Shown: piece by piece, positions 52,775 to 62,451 of the stretch | Position numbering within the stretch: the stretch's first letter is position 1 | Layout: every line of letters begins with the position of its first letter | Source: Bradyrhizobium sp. CCGE-LA001 | GTDB lineage: Bacteria > Pseudomonadota > Alphaproteobacteria > Rhizobiales > Xanthobacteraceae | Assembly (NCBI RefSeq): GCF_000296215.2 | Contig: NZ_CP013949.1 | Coordinates: 6,627,501 to 6,691,500 of the forward strand | Length of the DNA stretch: 64,000 nt | Direction: 5' to 3' | Notes under the pieces: model-generated | Told to the model about the DNA's origin: nothing | Databases searched by the model: none | What the model saw: only the letters and a program-made list of their open reading frames with translations | Made by a program: the position numbers and the translations under genes

Positions 52775-54583
52775 ATGGCAATGCATCTGTCATTTTACTT
52801 TGCGCTAATTGCGACCACTACGCTACTCTCGTTCCAGCCCATTTCGACATCGTATGCCGGGCTCTTCTCTCTATTCGAGCATGGTCTTGCCACAGCCGGA
52901 AAGGATGCGGGACGAGCTGCAGGAAGAGCCGCAGGCCACGCGGGATCGACCTTCGCGAAACGCGCGGAAGCCCTCGCTGCGTTGAGCGCTGTCGGAGCAG
53001 GCGCTATTTACGTCGAGCGTGAGGGCGGCCAACTTCTTACGCGGTTTGTCAAAGGCCATGCCGGTCCCACCATCGACCTCACTGATGCGCAATGGAAGGC
53101 CAAACTCGTCAACGCGGCAAAAAGCAGCGATGGTCCCCAACAACTAGTTGTAGACCTTCAAACGATAAAAGCTTTAGAGCGCGACTTCGCCGACGTAGAG
53201 CGCAGTATTGCCGTGCAGGTCGCCGATCCAAGCGGTGGCGTCTACCGCCTGAAACATTTCGGCAAGATTGGCGCAGCACTCGAAATTAAGCCGGGGCTCC
53301 TTCTTCCGCTCAAGGATGCGCCGTTAACAGCGATCTTTCGGCAATTCCTCGAAGGCAGCGTAGACCGAGGTCAGTTGCATATCGCGACGACTATGGCCCG
53401 CGAGGACGCCGATTCTCTCCGTCGCTTGGGTCAGATTGCAGGTGACAAGCTGAAGTCTCTTCATGAGATAAAGGACGCAAATGGCCAACTGTTGCTACCA
53501 GGAGGCAAAGGCGGGCTTACCGTCGTAATCGGTCACGTCGAAGGAAACGGGTTCGCTATTCGCCGACCCGATGGTACGCTCGCCGACAGCATCAGCTTCG
53601 AAGCCATTGAAAAGGCCGCAAAGGAGAAAGACGTTTCGGCCGTCTTCGTCGGATGCGACACCTACACGTGCAGTCGAGCTTCGGGAACAACGCGCATAGT
53701 ACGCGACACTGAAGTTGCCGATTCGCTTCGGAAGGTCCTGCAAGCAGACAACAATGCCGATCTACTAGCCGCTTTCGGTAGTGCCGATTCGCCGTTCGTC
53801 ATCACCAATAGCTCTATCAGCGCCGCAGCGGAAAGTTTCACGGCGAGACTGGAGCGTCTTCCGGCTGGGGCTGCGGCAGTACGCGGCGGAGCGATTACAA
53901 TTAGAGTCGCCGCCTTCCTATCTAAGGCCTCAAAAGCAGATTCGACGTTGTGGCTGTTGCTATTGCCCTATGGTTTCGCTGCCAGCCTGGCCTGGACGCT
54001 CGAGGCCTTCGACGGAAGGTCACTTACTGGTGCATTTGATAAAGTATTTCCGACCCTTCCCAACCCGCTCTTGTCGCCACGCCTTTATCGGGCGCTGGCG
54101 GTAGCGCGAATGGCCATTTTCTACCTACTCTCACCTCTTGTCGCCGCAGTATTTTTTGCCCTGATTATCTTATCCGCTTTCAATTTTACGACATCGGCCT
54201 GGCGAACTCGCGACGAAGTTCTTGAAGGGCTGTGGACGCTCCTGATTATCCCGCATCGGGTTCTCCTCGGCCTATGCATTCTCGCTTCGAATCTTCTCTG
54301 GATCGGTATCCCCGTGGTCGTCGCCTCTTCCTTGCTCGGCATCCTTCTTTACCCGATCGGCATGTGGGGAGTGGTCGTTGAGATGCTTGGCCTCGTTGTT
54401 GCCGCTTACTTCATCTTCCGCAATAGACGGATGATCGTAGATTGGCTCGATGAACGCTTGATAAGAATTTCGATGGCTATCTCAGGCCGGCGCTCCACAA
54501 ATCGATTGATGTTTACGTTCTACGCCGTAAAGGCGCTACCTCTGATAGCGGCAGCGGTCTTTGCCCTCATTGACGTGGTCTGA
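52775..54583 (+). CDS. Membrane protein with caspase-like (CHAT/C14-type) His-Cys dyad
   Basis: A 602-residue protein. An N-terminal hydrophobic segment (LSFYFALIATTTLLSFQPIS, ending SYAG) is a signal peptide or anchor. The soluble part (30-385) contains LTVVIGHVEGNGFAIRRPDG and VSAVFVGCDTYTCSRASG, a His and a Cys at the ends of adjacent beta strands as in caspase-fold (CHAT/gingipain-like) peptidases. Four to five membrane helices follow (about 395-600; MAIFYLLSPLVAAVFFALII, LGLCILASNLLWIGIPVVVA). The fold assignment is from motif spacing only. ATG 52775 has AAGG 5 nt upstream. It is followed 15 bp later by a second membrane protein. Confidence 0.55.
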   Translation: MAMHLSFYFALIATTTLLSFQPISTSYAGLFSLFEHGLATAGKDAGRAAGRAAGHAGSTFAKRAEALAALSAVGAGAIYVEREGGQLLTRFVKGHAGPTIDLTDAQWKAKLVNAAKSSDGPQQLVVDLQTIKALERDFADVERSIAVQVADPSGGVYRLKHFGKIGAALEIKPGLLLPLKDAPLTAIFRQFLEGSVDRGQLHIATTMAREDADSLRRLGQIAGDKLKSLHEIKDANGQLLLPGGKGGLTVVIGHVEGNGFAIRRPDGTLADSISFEAIEKAAKEKDVSAVFVGCDTYTCSRASGTTRIVRDTEVADSLRKVLQADNNADLLAAFGSADSPFVITNSSISAAAESFTARLERLPAGAAAVRGGAITIRVAAFLSKASKADSTLWLLLLPYGFAASLAWTLEAFDGRSLTGAFDKVFPTLPNPLLSPRLYRALAVARMAIFYLLSPLVAAVFFALIILSAFNFTTSAWRTRDEVLEGLWTLLIIPHRVLLGLCILASNLLWIGIPVVVASSLLGILLYPIGMWGVVVEMLGLVVAAYFIFRNRRMIVDWLDERLIRISMAISGRRSTNRLMFTFYAVKALPLIAAAVFALIDVV

Positions 54584-54598
54584 CGGGTAGTTGTGCGG

Positions 54599-55210
54599 AT
54601 GCCGGCCCCAAAAGCGAATGCGATTGTCGAATTGCTCAGAGCGTCGGCTCCGGAGCGACTCACCAAGCTGCAAGAGGCTTTTCCAAACGAGGTGAATCTG
54701 CTGTCTGAAGGACTTCCGTTGGGCCCCACCAGCGGATTCGCCCGCTCGCACGGGGTTCTTTGCGAACTAACCCGCGCTGGTCTCGAAGAAGCCAAGAACG
54801 AAGTGGCGGCCATCCTTCTTGAGCTGCCAAAACGAGCGATACGGGCCAAGCGCATTCGGTTGGCCGGCGCGGTCTTGGCTACCGTTATCAGCGCTGGAGT
54901 GGTTTCATCAGCCATCTTCGGGGATAATAGAACAACCATCATAACCGCATTGATCAGCTTTGCCGCGACAACGATTGGCCTCGTTGCCAATTACCTAGAA
55001 ACCCCTTTGTTCGGCACAAAAGGCATTGCAGAATTGATTGAGGACTGCCTTCGGTTGGAAATGGAGAGTCAGAATGCCGCGATTGAGCTTCAGCGGCAGC
55101 TACGTGACGAAGCCGGCGATTGCAGCGGTCCGCTCTCAACCACGAACGAAATCTGCGCCAAGCTGCGGCGCATCCGCATTTTCGGAGGTATGTCGGACTC
55201 GGCAGGCTGA
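54599..55210 (+). CDS. Two-helix membrane protein
   Basis: A protein of about 203 residues with a cytoplasmic N-terminal region (ANAIVELLRASAPERLTKLQ), two transmembrane helices (LAGAVLATVISAGVVSSAIF; ITALISFAATTIGLVANYL) and a helical C-terminus (EDCLRLEMESQNAAIELQRQ). The start is ATG 54599 or GTG 54593, 10-16 nt after the caspase-like gene, so they are probably one operon. No family recognised. Confidence 0.6.
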   Translation: MPAPKANAIVELLRASAPERLTKLQEAFPNEVNLLSEGLPLGPTSGFARSHGVLCELTRAGLEEAKNEVAAILLELPKRAIRAKRIRLAGAVLATVISAGVVSSAIFGDNRTTIITALISFAATTIGLVANYLETPLFGTKGIAELIEDCLRLEMESQNAAIELQRQLRDEAGDCSGPLSTTNEICAKLRRIRIFGGMSDSAG

Positions 55211-55259
55211 GGGCCTCCGAGATCCTTCTCTCCGCTCGACGCGTCGAACTCATCCGGGC

Positions 55260-55492
55260 GCGGTCCTGTTGCGTCTCAAGGCGATCTCCTGTTGCACGTC
55301 AGTCCCAACGCACGGCCAGAAGGACGGGGAAACTGGCGCCGAGGCGCGTCGGCGCAAGGCATCCAACCGTATCCCAGGGGGAGCCCTCGGCCGGACCCTC
55401 CCGTTGCGCGCCCGCTATCTCCTCGTCTCCCAAAATTTCCCGTCCGGCCGCGATTGGCGCAGCCGGCGAAAACCAAAACGGGAGATCCTCGA
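55260..55492 (+). repeat. Conserved leader repeat, copy C
   Basis: Full-length copy, closest to copy A: TTGCGTCTCAAG, GGCCAGAAGGACGGGGAAAC, GCAAGGCATCCAACCGTATC, GCTATCTCCTCGTCTCC, TTTCCCGTCCGGCCGCGATT, GGCGCAGCCGG, AACGGGAGA. It ends at the ATG of the 89-codon gene, which is unrelated to the gene behind copy A. Confidence 0.75.
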
Positions 55493-55762
55493 ATGACCAA
55501 AATCCTGAACGTCAACGACCTTTGTGACGCGATCGCAGCGTCCACGCTCGACGACGACACGCAGCGTGCCCTGATCGATACGCTGGAAACCTCCGTGGCC
55601 CATGTCGCCAAGGTCCTAGCCGACCACTACGGGATCATCTCCGAACACGCCGAATATGAAGGCGGCTTTGGTGGGCTCTGCGTCAATTTCCGTCCGGCCT
55701 ACGAAGGCCAGGAATGCCCGGACGTGATCGATGAAGGCGACGAAGGCGGGGATTGGCCGTAG
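55493..55762 (+). CDS. Small hypothetical protein behind leader copy C
   Basis: An 89-residue acidic protein: MTKILNVNDLCDAIAASTLD, LIDTLETSVAHVAKVLADHY, EGGFGGLCVNFRPAYEGQEC. ATG 55493 lies 8 nt after GGGAGA in the leader. No family recognised. Position and leader suggest regulation in common with the gene at 13160. Confidence 0.65.
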   Translation: MTKILNVNDLCDAIAASTLDDDTQRALIDTLETSVAHVAKVLADHYGIISEHAEYEGGFGGLCVNFRPAYEGQECPDVIDEGDEGGDWP

Positions 55763-55889
55763 CTCGGCCAAAGCACCGCGAGAAGGTGACGCTCCGGCGT
55801 TTGGGAGAACGACTATCCAAGGTTGAAATCTTCCCGGCACCTGTTACGCTCACTGCATTCATCGATTTCTTTTCAGGGAGGGCGCTCGC

Positions 55890-58151
55890 ATGGCCAGCCC
55901 CAAGATCATTATCCTGTCTGACGGCACCGGTAATGCCGCCTCAAGCGTTTGGCGCACGAACGTCTGGCGGATGTTCCAGGGGCTCGACCTGCAAGGCAAC
56001 AGCCAGGCCGCGAAATACGACGACGGCGTGGGCACCTCCTCCTTCGTGCCGCTCGCTGTGCTGGGCGGCGCATTTGGGTTCGGCCTCAAGCGCAATATCC
56101 TCGACGCCTACAAGTTCATCTGCCGCAACTACGATCACCAGAACCACTCGAAGATCTACCTCTTCGGCTTCAGCCGTGGCGCGTTCACCGTCCGCGTCCT
56201 CGGCGCGCTCATCCTGCAGCAGGGCTTGGTTGTGGCGGATACCGAAGCGGAGCTGCACAACGGTGCGGTCAAGGCTTACCGGGCCTACCGGGCCAAGGGT
56301 TACCACTCAATCTTGGGGATCGAGGTGCTCTTCCGCGCCTTGCGCGACTACGTCGTGATGCCGGTGCTCGACCTCCTGCGGCGCAACAAGCCCTATGCCG
56401 AAATCGTCCGCAGGGACATCCCGTCCATAGAGTTCATCGGCGTGTGGGACACGGTCGCGGCCTACGGCCTTCCCATGGATGAGATGACGCGCGGCGTCAG
56501 CAACTGGATCTGGCCCCTTGAGCTCCCGAACCGGATATTGAATCAACGCGTCAAATGCGCAAGGCACGCGCTCGCGCTCGACGATGAGCGGACGACCTTC
56601 CATCCCGTGCTCTGGACCGAGGAAGGCGAATCCAAGCCGGCGGTCCCCACCACCATCGACGACGAGCGCCTGGTCCAGGTCTGGTTCGTCGGCATGCACG
56701 CCAACGTGGGCGGAGGGTATCCCGACGATGCCGTGTCGTTCGTGCCGCTGTCCTGGCTGGTCGACGAGGCCATCAAGCGTGGTCTCGTGTTCAAGGAGGC
56801 CCCGTTCGCGGACCCGGACTCCATCAAACTGATCAATTCGGCGCAGGACAAGGACGGCCGCCTCTACGACTCGCGTTCCGGCCTCGGCTCCTACTATCGC
56901 TATGGCCCACGGAAGGTCTCCGACCTCTGCAATGACCCGGATGTCGGCGTCAGCGTCAAGTTGCCGAAGATCCACGAAAGCGTGTTCGACCGTATCGACA
57001 GCGGCTGCAATGCCTATGCTCCGATTGGCTTGCCACCGGAATATGTCGTGGTTTCCCGCAACGGCAAGCTCACCTCGCTCGGGCCGACGACATTCGAGAC
57101 GTCGGCGGGTGCGACCGCCCGTTTTGTGGCACAGGAAAAGCTCTGGAATTTCGTCTGGATGCGCCGGCTGGCGTATTTCGCCACACTGGCGGCCACGCTG
57201 CACCTTGCGGCATTCCCGTTCATCCACGACCGCATCAAGGAGCATGAGTTCGAGTCGCCGATCCGAATGGTCTCCGAACTCGTGCGGTTCTTCGAATCCT
57301 TCCTGCCGAAATCACTCCACTGGTGGACGGACTGGTACGCCGCGAACCCTGAATGGTTCGCCGGGGGCATCGCCGCCGTGATCCTGCTTATGGTTCTTGG
57401 CGGCAGCCTCAGCAGCAAAATCAAGGACCGGATGCGCCTGCTCTGGCGGGACCGGGCGGCGCCAGTGCCGCTCTCCGGTCTGATGCACGACGCCATTTAC
57501 GCGTTCAGGACCCATCCACTCTATCAGTTCGTCATCCGCGCCGGGAAGCGGCACGTCCTGCCGTTGCTTTTGGTCGTAGGAATGGTGGGGCTCGGCGCGA
57601 CGGTCGCGAGCCATTTCCTGTTCAACGTCGCGGACTCGATGGGAGCATTCTGCAAGGGCACAGCGGAGGCCAACCTTGTTCCGGTCAACAAAGGCATCGA
57701 CCAGGACGGCGCCGACTTCGCTACATCTGCGATCTGTGCACCAACAGGCCTGAAGGTCTTTTCCGGTCGCTCGTATGAGATCCGGATCGCAGTCACCGAG
57801 CCCTGGACCGACGCCGAGCGGCCGACCACACCTGCTGGTTTCCGGACCTCCACCGTCGAGCTTGCCAGCCGGTGGAAGTTTCGCAGCGCCATTTTCCTCC
57901 GCCGCATCCTGTTCAGACCCTGGTACCGCATTATTGCGCGCGTCGGCGAGACCGGCGTAGACGAGTATTTCCTTGATCCCATCCCGCTTCCGAACACGAC
58001 ACCGCAGACGTACAAGGCAACGTTCAAGGCTGCGCGCAGCGGAGAGCTTTTTCTCTATGTCAACGACGCGGTGATCGGCCTGCCATGGCTCAGCGAAACG
58101 TTTTATCCGAACAACGTAGGCAAAGCTAAGGTGACAGTGAAATTGTTGTGA
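55890..58151 (+). CDS. DUF2235 (Tle1-type) hydrolase with membrane segments
   Basis: A 753-residue protein. The N-terminal DUF2235/T6SS phospholipase-type catalytic domain: IIILSDGTGNAASS, the nucleophile elbow YLFGFSRGAFTVRVLGAL, an Asp in FIGVWDTVAAYG and the His in WFVGMHANVGGGYPDD. C-terminal half: three hydrophobic segments (about 425-445, 487-505 and 555-580, PLLLVVGMVGLGATVASHFL) and a soluble beta-rich end (YEIRIAVTEPWTD). There is no T6SS gene nearby, so it is more likely a membrane-bound lipase/esterase effector than a secreted T6SS toxin. ATG 55890 follows GGGAGGG. Confidence 0.8.
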   Translation: MASPKIIILSDGTGNAASSVWRTNVWRMFQGLDLQGNSQAAKYDDGVGTSSFVPLAVLGGAFGFGLKRNILDAYKFICRNYDHQNHSKIYLFGFSRGAFTVRVLGALILQQGLVVADTEAELHNGAVKAYRAYRAKGYHSILGIEVLFRALRDYVVMPVLDLLRRNKPYAEIVRRDIPSIEFIGVWDTVAAYGLPMDEMTRGVSNWIWPLELPNRILNQRVKCARHALALDDERTTFHPVLWTEEGESKPAVPTTIDDERLVQVWFVGMHANVGGGYPDDAVSFVPLSWLVDEAIKRGLVFKEAPFADPDSIKLINSAQDKDGRLYDSRSGLGSYYRYGPRKVSDLCNDPDVGVSVKLPKIHESVFDRIDSGCNAYAPIGLPPEYVVVSRNGKLTSLGPTTFETSAGATARFVAQEKLWNFVWMRRLAYFATLAATLHLAAFPFIHDRIKEHEFESPIRMVSELVRFFESFLPKSLHWWTDWYAANPEWFAGGIAAVILLMVLGGSLSSKIKDRMRLLWRDRAAPVPLSGLMHDAIYAFRTHPLYQFVIRAGKRHVLPLLLVVGMVGLGATVASHFLFNVADSMGAFCKGTAEANLVPVNKGIDQDGADFATSAICAPTGLKVFSGRSYEIRIAVTEPWTDAERPTTPAGFRTSTVELASRWKFRSAIFLRRILFRPWYRIIARVGETGVDEYFLDPIPLPNTTPQTYKATFKAARSGELFLYVNDAVIGLPWLSETFYPNNVGKAKVTVKLL

Positions 58152-58159
58152 GGCAATTC

Positions 58160-58866
58160 AGACCTGGGCCGAGGCCCAGGTCAACGGCTATGGATCACAC
58201 CTCTGGGGCACCTACCGCCAGTGGGCCGAGAAGGGGGCCACCGTCCGCAAGGGCGAGAAAGCCTCCTACGTGGTTTTCTACAAGCAGGTCGAGGTGGCAT
58301 CCGATGACGAGGCTGAAACCGACGGTAAGACGCGGGCATACGCGCGGGCCACGCCGGTGTTCAATGCCGACCAGGTCGATGGTTTGCCGCAGGACGTACC
58401 TGCCGCTCCTGTAGAGCAGCTGGGCGACGTTGAAAGCTTCATCGCCCGTACCCGCGCGAACATCATCCATGGCGGCAACCGCGCCTGCTTCGTTCCGAAG
58501 CTGGACGAGATCCACATGCCGCCGCGCGAGCTGTTCACCGGATCGGCAACGTCAACCGCCACCGAGGCCTACTACTCCACCCTGCTCCATGAGCTGACCC
58601 ACTGGACCGGACCGGCGCACCGCTGCAACCGCGACCTTTCCGGCCGCTTCGGGACTGAAGCCTATGCAATGGAAGAACTGGTGGCCGAGCTTGGCGCTGC
58701 CTTCCTGTGCGCCGAGCTGGGGATTGCGGTTGAGCCGCGTGCCGACCATGCGCAGTACCTGGCGCACTGGCTGAAGGTGCTAAAAGCCGACAAGCGGGCC
58801 ATCTTCACTGCTGCGTCAAAGGCTGGCGAAGCGGCTGCGTTCTTGCAAGGGCGAGCTATCTCCTAA
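58160..58866 (+). pseudogene. ardC: 5'-truncated ArdC-type antirestriction protein
   Basis: The frame enters at TWAEAQVNGYGSHLWGTYRQ and GATVRKGEKASYVVFYKQVE, the second half of the ArdC ssDNA-binding domain, and continues to the zincin domain with HELTHWTG and the downstream Glu in YAMEELVAELGAAFLCAELG. The N-terminal about 50 residues (the part before LMLWAEAQ in homologues) are missing because the frame runs directly into the end of the DUF2235 gene. No credible start remains except GTG 58270, which would leave only the metallopeptidase. The join marks a deletion junction. Confidence 0.75.
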
Positions 58867-59606
58867 GGCACGTTGACCGGAGGCATCGCAGACGTAGGCA
58901 GCAGAGTGCTCCCGCTATCGAGCTTGCTGCCAATCTCGGCCATTTTGCGTATCTTCTTGAGACCAAGCGTCTCATCGGCGAGTTCTACGACCGCTTCTTT
59001 GCAGTCTTCGTCCCGAAGGCAGGCGACGCCGGCAACGGCACCGCCCACCACGTAGACGTTGGTCTCTCCCTCGATTTTGACCTTGCCAAACCGGGTATCG
59101 ATCTTCGCCAGCTCAACCTTGGTCTTGCCGTTGAGGTTGATGGTAATCGATCGCTCGGAAGGTTTCGCCACAGCAGATTCTAACCCCATGCTTTCAAGTC
59201 GCGTGGGAGACCACGGCTTGATCGTAAGACCGGCGGCGGCCTCCGAAGCGGATCGACCAGCGACTTCCACACCGGACCTCGAGCCGGTAGCTTTGACGCT
59301 GTCGGCGAGCGCGACGATGTCGGACCTGCGGGAGAGCAGCTGAGCCGCAGAACCACTCATCCCGCTCGATGCGTCCGCCGCCATAAGGAAGTCGTACCGT
59401 CCCGTAGACATCAGCGCCTTCATGGCGGCTTCTCTCTCCGCTGCGGTAAGCTCGAAAGTCCTGAAGGCATATCCCGACGTCCGGACCCATCCGAACCGTT
59501 CAGCGAGCACAAGGGCGGGCCGTTCAGGTCCGGCATGGGCAGGGGACGCAAGGGGCAGCCAGGTAGTAGCCAACGGCACCGCAATCGCCATAAGGGAGAG
59601 CTTCAT
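58863..59606 (-). CDS. Exported protein of unknown function
   Basis: A 247-residue protein with a clear signal peptide (MKLSLMAIAVPLATTWLPLA, SPAHA). The mature part has a helical start (FRTFELTAAEREAAMKALMS), a middle with SITINLNGKTKVELAKIDT and a Cys pair (ACLRDEDCKEAV). No family recognised. Convergent with the ArdC remnant (4-bp overlap). Confidence 0.6.
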   Translation of the reverse strand: MKLSLMAIAVPLATTWLPLASPAHAGPERPALVLAERFGWVRTSGYAFRTFELTAAEREAAMKALMSTGRYDFLMAADASSGMSGSAAQLLSRRSDIVALADSVKATGSRSGVEVAGRSASEAAAGLTIKPWSPTRLESMGLESAVAKPSERSITINLNGKTKVELAKIDTRFGKVKIEGETNVYVVGGAVAGVACLRDEDCKEAVVELADETLGLKKIRKMAEIGSKLDSGSTLLPTSAMPPVNVP

Positions 59607-59851
59607 GATCCGAACCCCGTTTCCTGCGTTGGAAATGACAACGGGATTGGAGACTGCGGCCGCCGAGATGAACCGGAGGTGAGCACAACCTTAAGGTTCT
59701 GCAATGTTGGCCATCCTCCCTGCGGCAGAACGTCGCCAGGCAACCGCCCGGTGTCTTTCCTGCCACGCCGGTAATCACCGATTACTTCACCGCTGGCTTC
59801 TTAAGAGGCAGCCCCGCTGCTGAATACAACTCCGCGCGCTAGATTGGGCTC

Positions 59852-60079
59852 GTGCACGGACACAAAGCCCGCGTTGCTGCGTATGCCCTGATGGTGGCAT
59901 CCGTCGCGGCGTCCCCGCTCGCTGCTCCCAAAACCCGGCCGGCACACACGCCCCCGGCCGCGGAAGTGGACGCCGCATCGCCGACCACGCCTGCACCCCG
60001 TCGCGAAGTCGCGCCGCAGTGCAAGATCGGCACCGAACGCATCAGTCCCCTCACCGGACGCAAGCAGGTGTGCAAGTGA
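59852..60079 (+). CDS. Small exported protein
   Basis: A 75-residue protein: signal peptide (VAAYALMVASVAASPLAAP), a proline-rich linker (RPAHTPPAAEVDAASPTTPA) and a short end with two Cys (APQCKIGTERISPLTGRKQV). GTG start at 59852. Its stop overlaps the GTG start of the large repeat protein (GTGA), so they are coupled; it may be an accessory or assembly protein for it. Confidence 0.5.
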   Translation: MHGHKARVAAYALMVASVAASPLAAPKTRPAHTPPAAEVDAASPTTPAPRREVAPQCKIGTERISPLTGRKQVCK

Positions 60080-61087
60080 GCGCGCTGCTGGCCCGCACCG
60101 CCGCACTCCTCGCTCAGGGAAGGGGCCCGGCGCGCAGGCGTCGGATTTGCAAAGCTTCAGGCAACGGATTTGCAAAACGTATACAATCCCAGGCCGCCAT
60201 CAAAACCGCCTCCAGACCCACCGCCGTCCTCACCACCCTCTCCACACTGCTCTTGCTCTCACTCGCGAGCATGTCCTTCGCCGCCCCCGGCGAATGGTCC
60301 GACTTCGCCACGGTCAGCATGACCGACCCGGAAACCCCAAAGCTCACCAACAACGGCATCTGCTGGAGCGACGGCACCAACATCCTCTGCGACGGCACCG
60401 CTGGACTGGCGAGCGGGGGTGGAACGGTCGCCGACAAAGATCATCTCCGGCACGACGCGCGTGACCGCTAACACCACCGGCTATATCAGCTTCACCACCG
60501 GCGGAACGACGACCGGTTACATGGATACCTCGGGTAATTTTGTGATGCCGGGAGTAAGCCTGACAACAAGCGGCATCAGTTCAACCAACGGCTATTTCAG
60601 CGCTCCGACAACCATTGCCTCCAACCTCACCATAGCCGGAAACACTGGTTCCTACATTAACTTCCAGAACAACGGGACTTATGTGCAATGGGGCGGTGGC
60701 GCCGCACGGATGACCGGTGATGTCACCAACAAATACCTGGCCTTCTCCACTTCCGGCACCGAAGCCATGCGCATCGTCAGCAGCGGCTACGTCGGCATCG
60801 GCACCACGGCCCCTGCTGGCCCGCTTGATGTCTCCGGTACCAACGGCCGTATGTACCTTGATACTGCCGGCAGCTCCCTCGTCTTCACTCGCAGCGGAGA
60901 CAACTCAATCCGCGCCGCGGCCACCGGCGGCAAAATAGGCCTCTACACCAACAATAACACCCGCCTGCTAGTTGATAGCACCGGCAACGTCAGCATCGGC
61001 ACCGGGACCCTCAACGCCTCCGCCACTCTCCACGTGTCCGGCACCGCCCGCATCACCAGCTACACCTACATCGGCGACAACGTAACC

Positions 61088-61266
61088 CCCACCGCTCCTC
61101 TCGAAGTCTCCGGCACAGTAAGCGCCACAAGATTTGTTGGCGACGGCTCCGGCCTCACCGGCATCGTCGGCGCCTCCAGCGGCGACAACATCGCCTCCGG
61201 CACCACCCGCGTCACCGCCAACACCACCGGCTACATCTCCTTCACCACCGGCGGCACCACCACCGG
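61088..61266 (+). repeat. Exact 179-bp direct repeat, copy 1
   Basis: Identical base for base to 62273-62451. It encodes PTAPLEVSGTVSATRFVGDG and the following glycine/threonine-rich unit of the repeat protein. Exact identity over this length, while other units differ, indicates recent duplication or gene conversion. Confidence 0.9.
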
Positions 61267-62272
61267 CTACATGGATACGGCGGGCAAGTTCATTCTGCCC
61301 GGTATCAGCCTCACCACCGCAGGCGTCAGCTCAACCAATGGATATTTCAGCGGCAATGCAAGCACTGATGGCAATTTCGTTCTTAGCGCCAGTGGCGGAC
61401 GATTGACCTGGGGCGCTGTAACCAATGATAGCATTCACGGGGATGCCTCGGCGAACAACCATTATATCCGCTTCACCACCTCCGGCACCGAAGCCATGCG
61501 CATCGTCAGCACAGGCTACGTCGGCATCGGCGTCACCTCGCCAAGCGGAAAAACTGCACGTTAGCGGCAACGTTCAGGCCAGCAACTTCTTGGCAGCTTC
61601 GGGTGGTGGTTCGGGTCTTTGGTGGGGCAACGCCAACCGCGTCATCGGCGATGGAAACACCAACACCAAGTACATCGCCCTCCTTACGTCCTCCACCGAA
61701 GCCATGCGCATCGTCTCCACCGGCTACGTCGGCATCGGCACTACGGCCCCCAGCAGAGCATTGGATGTAAGCGGATCGGCGAACGTTTCCACCAACCTGG
61801 GTGCGAACACCATGACCGCGGTCTCGTGGATGCAAATTGCCAATACCAGTGCGGCCTCGCTCTTCTTCGGCACTTCCAACAACAACCTTATAAGGGGAAG
61901 TGACACGAGCGGTTACGTTTCGGTCTACACCTCCGGCACCGAAGCCATGCGCATCGTCTCCACCGGCTACGTCGGCATCGGCACCTCCACGCCCAACGCT
62001 AAGCTTGAGATAGTGGGTGATGTCAGCGGTAGCGGCAGGTTTGTGTCTACTCCTGCATCGACCTACGACGGAACCGCGCAAATCGCCGCATCAAACCCGC
62101 TCAACTCTGCTGCCAATTTCTACATGGGCTGGATCAGCAACACCGCCCGCTTGCGTATTGGCGGCACCGGGGCGGGCGCCAATAACGGTTTGGATATCCA
62201 GGGTCGGCCAACTTCTCCTTGATGAAGGTCACCCCCCAAGGCACGGGCATTCTCATCGCCAGCACCACAACT

Positions 62273-62451
62273 CCCACCGCTCCTCTCGAAGTCTCCGGCA
62301 CAGTAAGCGCCACAAGATTTGTTGGCGACGGCTCCGGCCTCACCGGCATCGTCGGCGCCTCCAGCGGCGACAACATCGCCTCCGGCACCACCCGCGTCAC
62401 CGCCAACACCACCGGCTACATCTCCTTCACCACCGGCGGCACCACCACCGG
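62273..62451 (+). repeat. Exact 179-bp direct repeat, copy 2
   Basis: Second copy of the unit at 61088-61266. It diverges directly after ACCACCACCGG, where synonymous changes (GGC TAC to GGA TAT) begin. A third, more distant unit lies at about 63255-63450. Confidence 0.9.
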
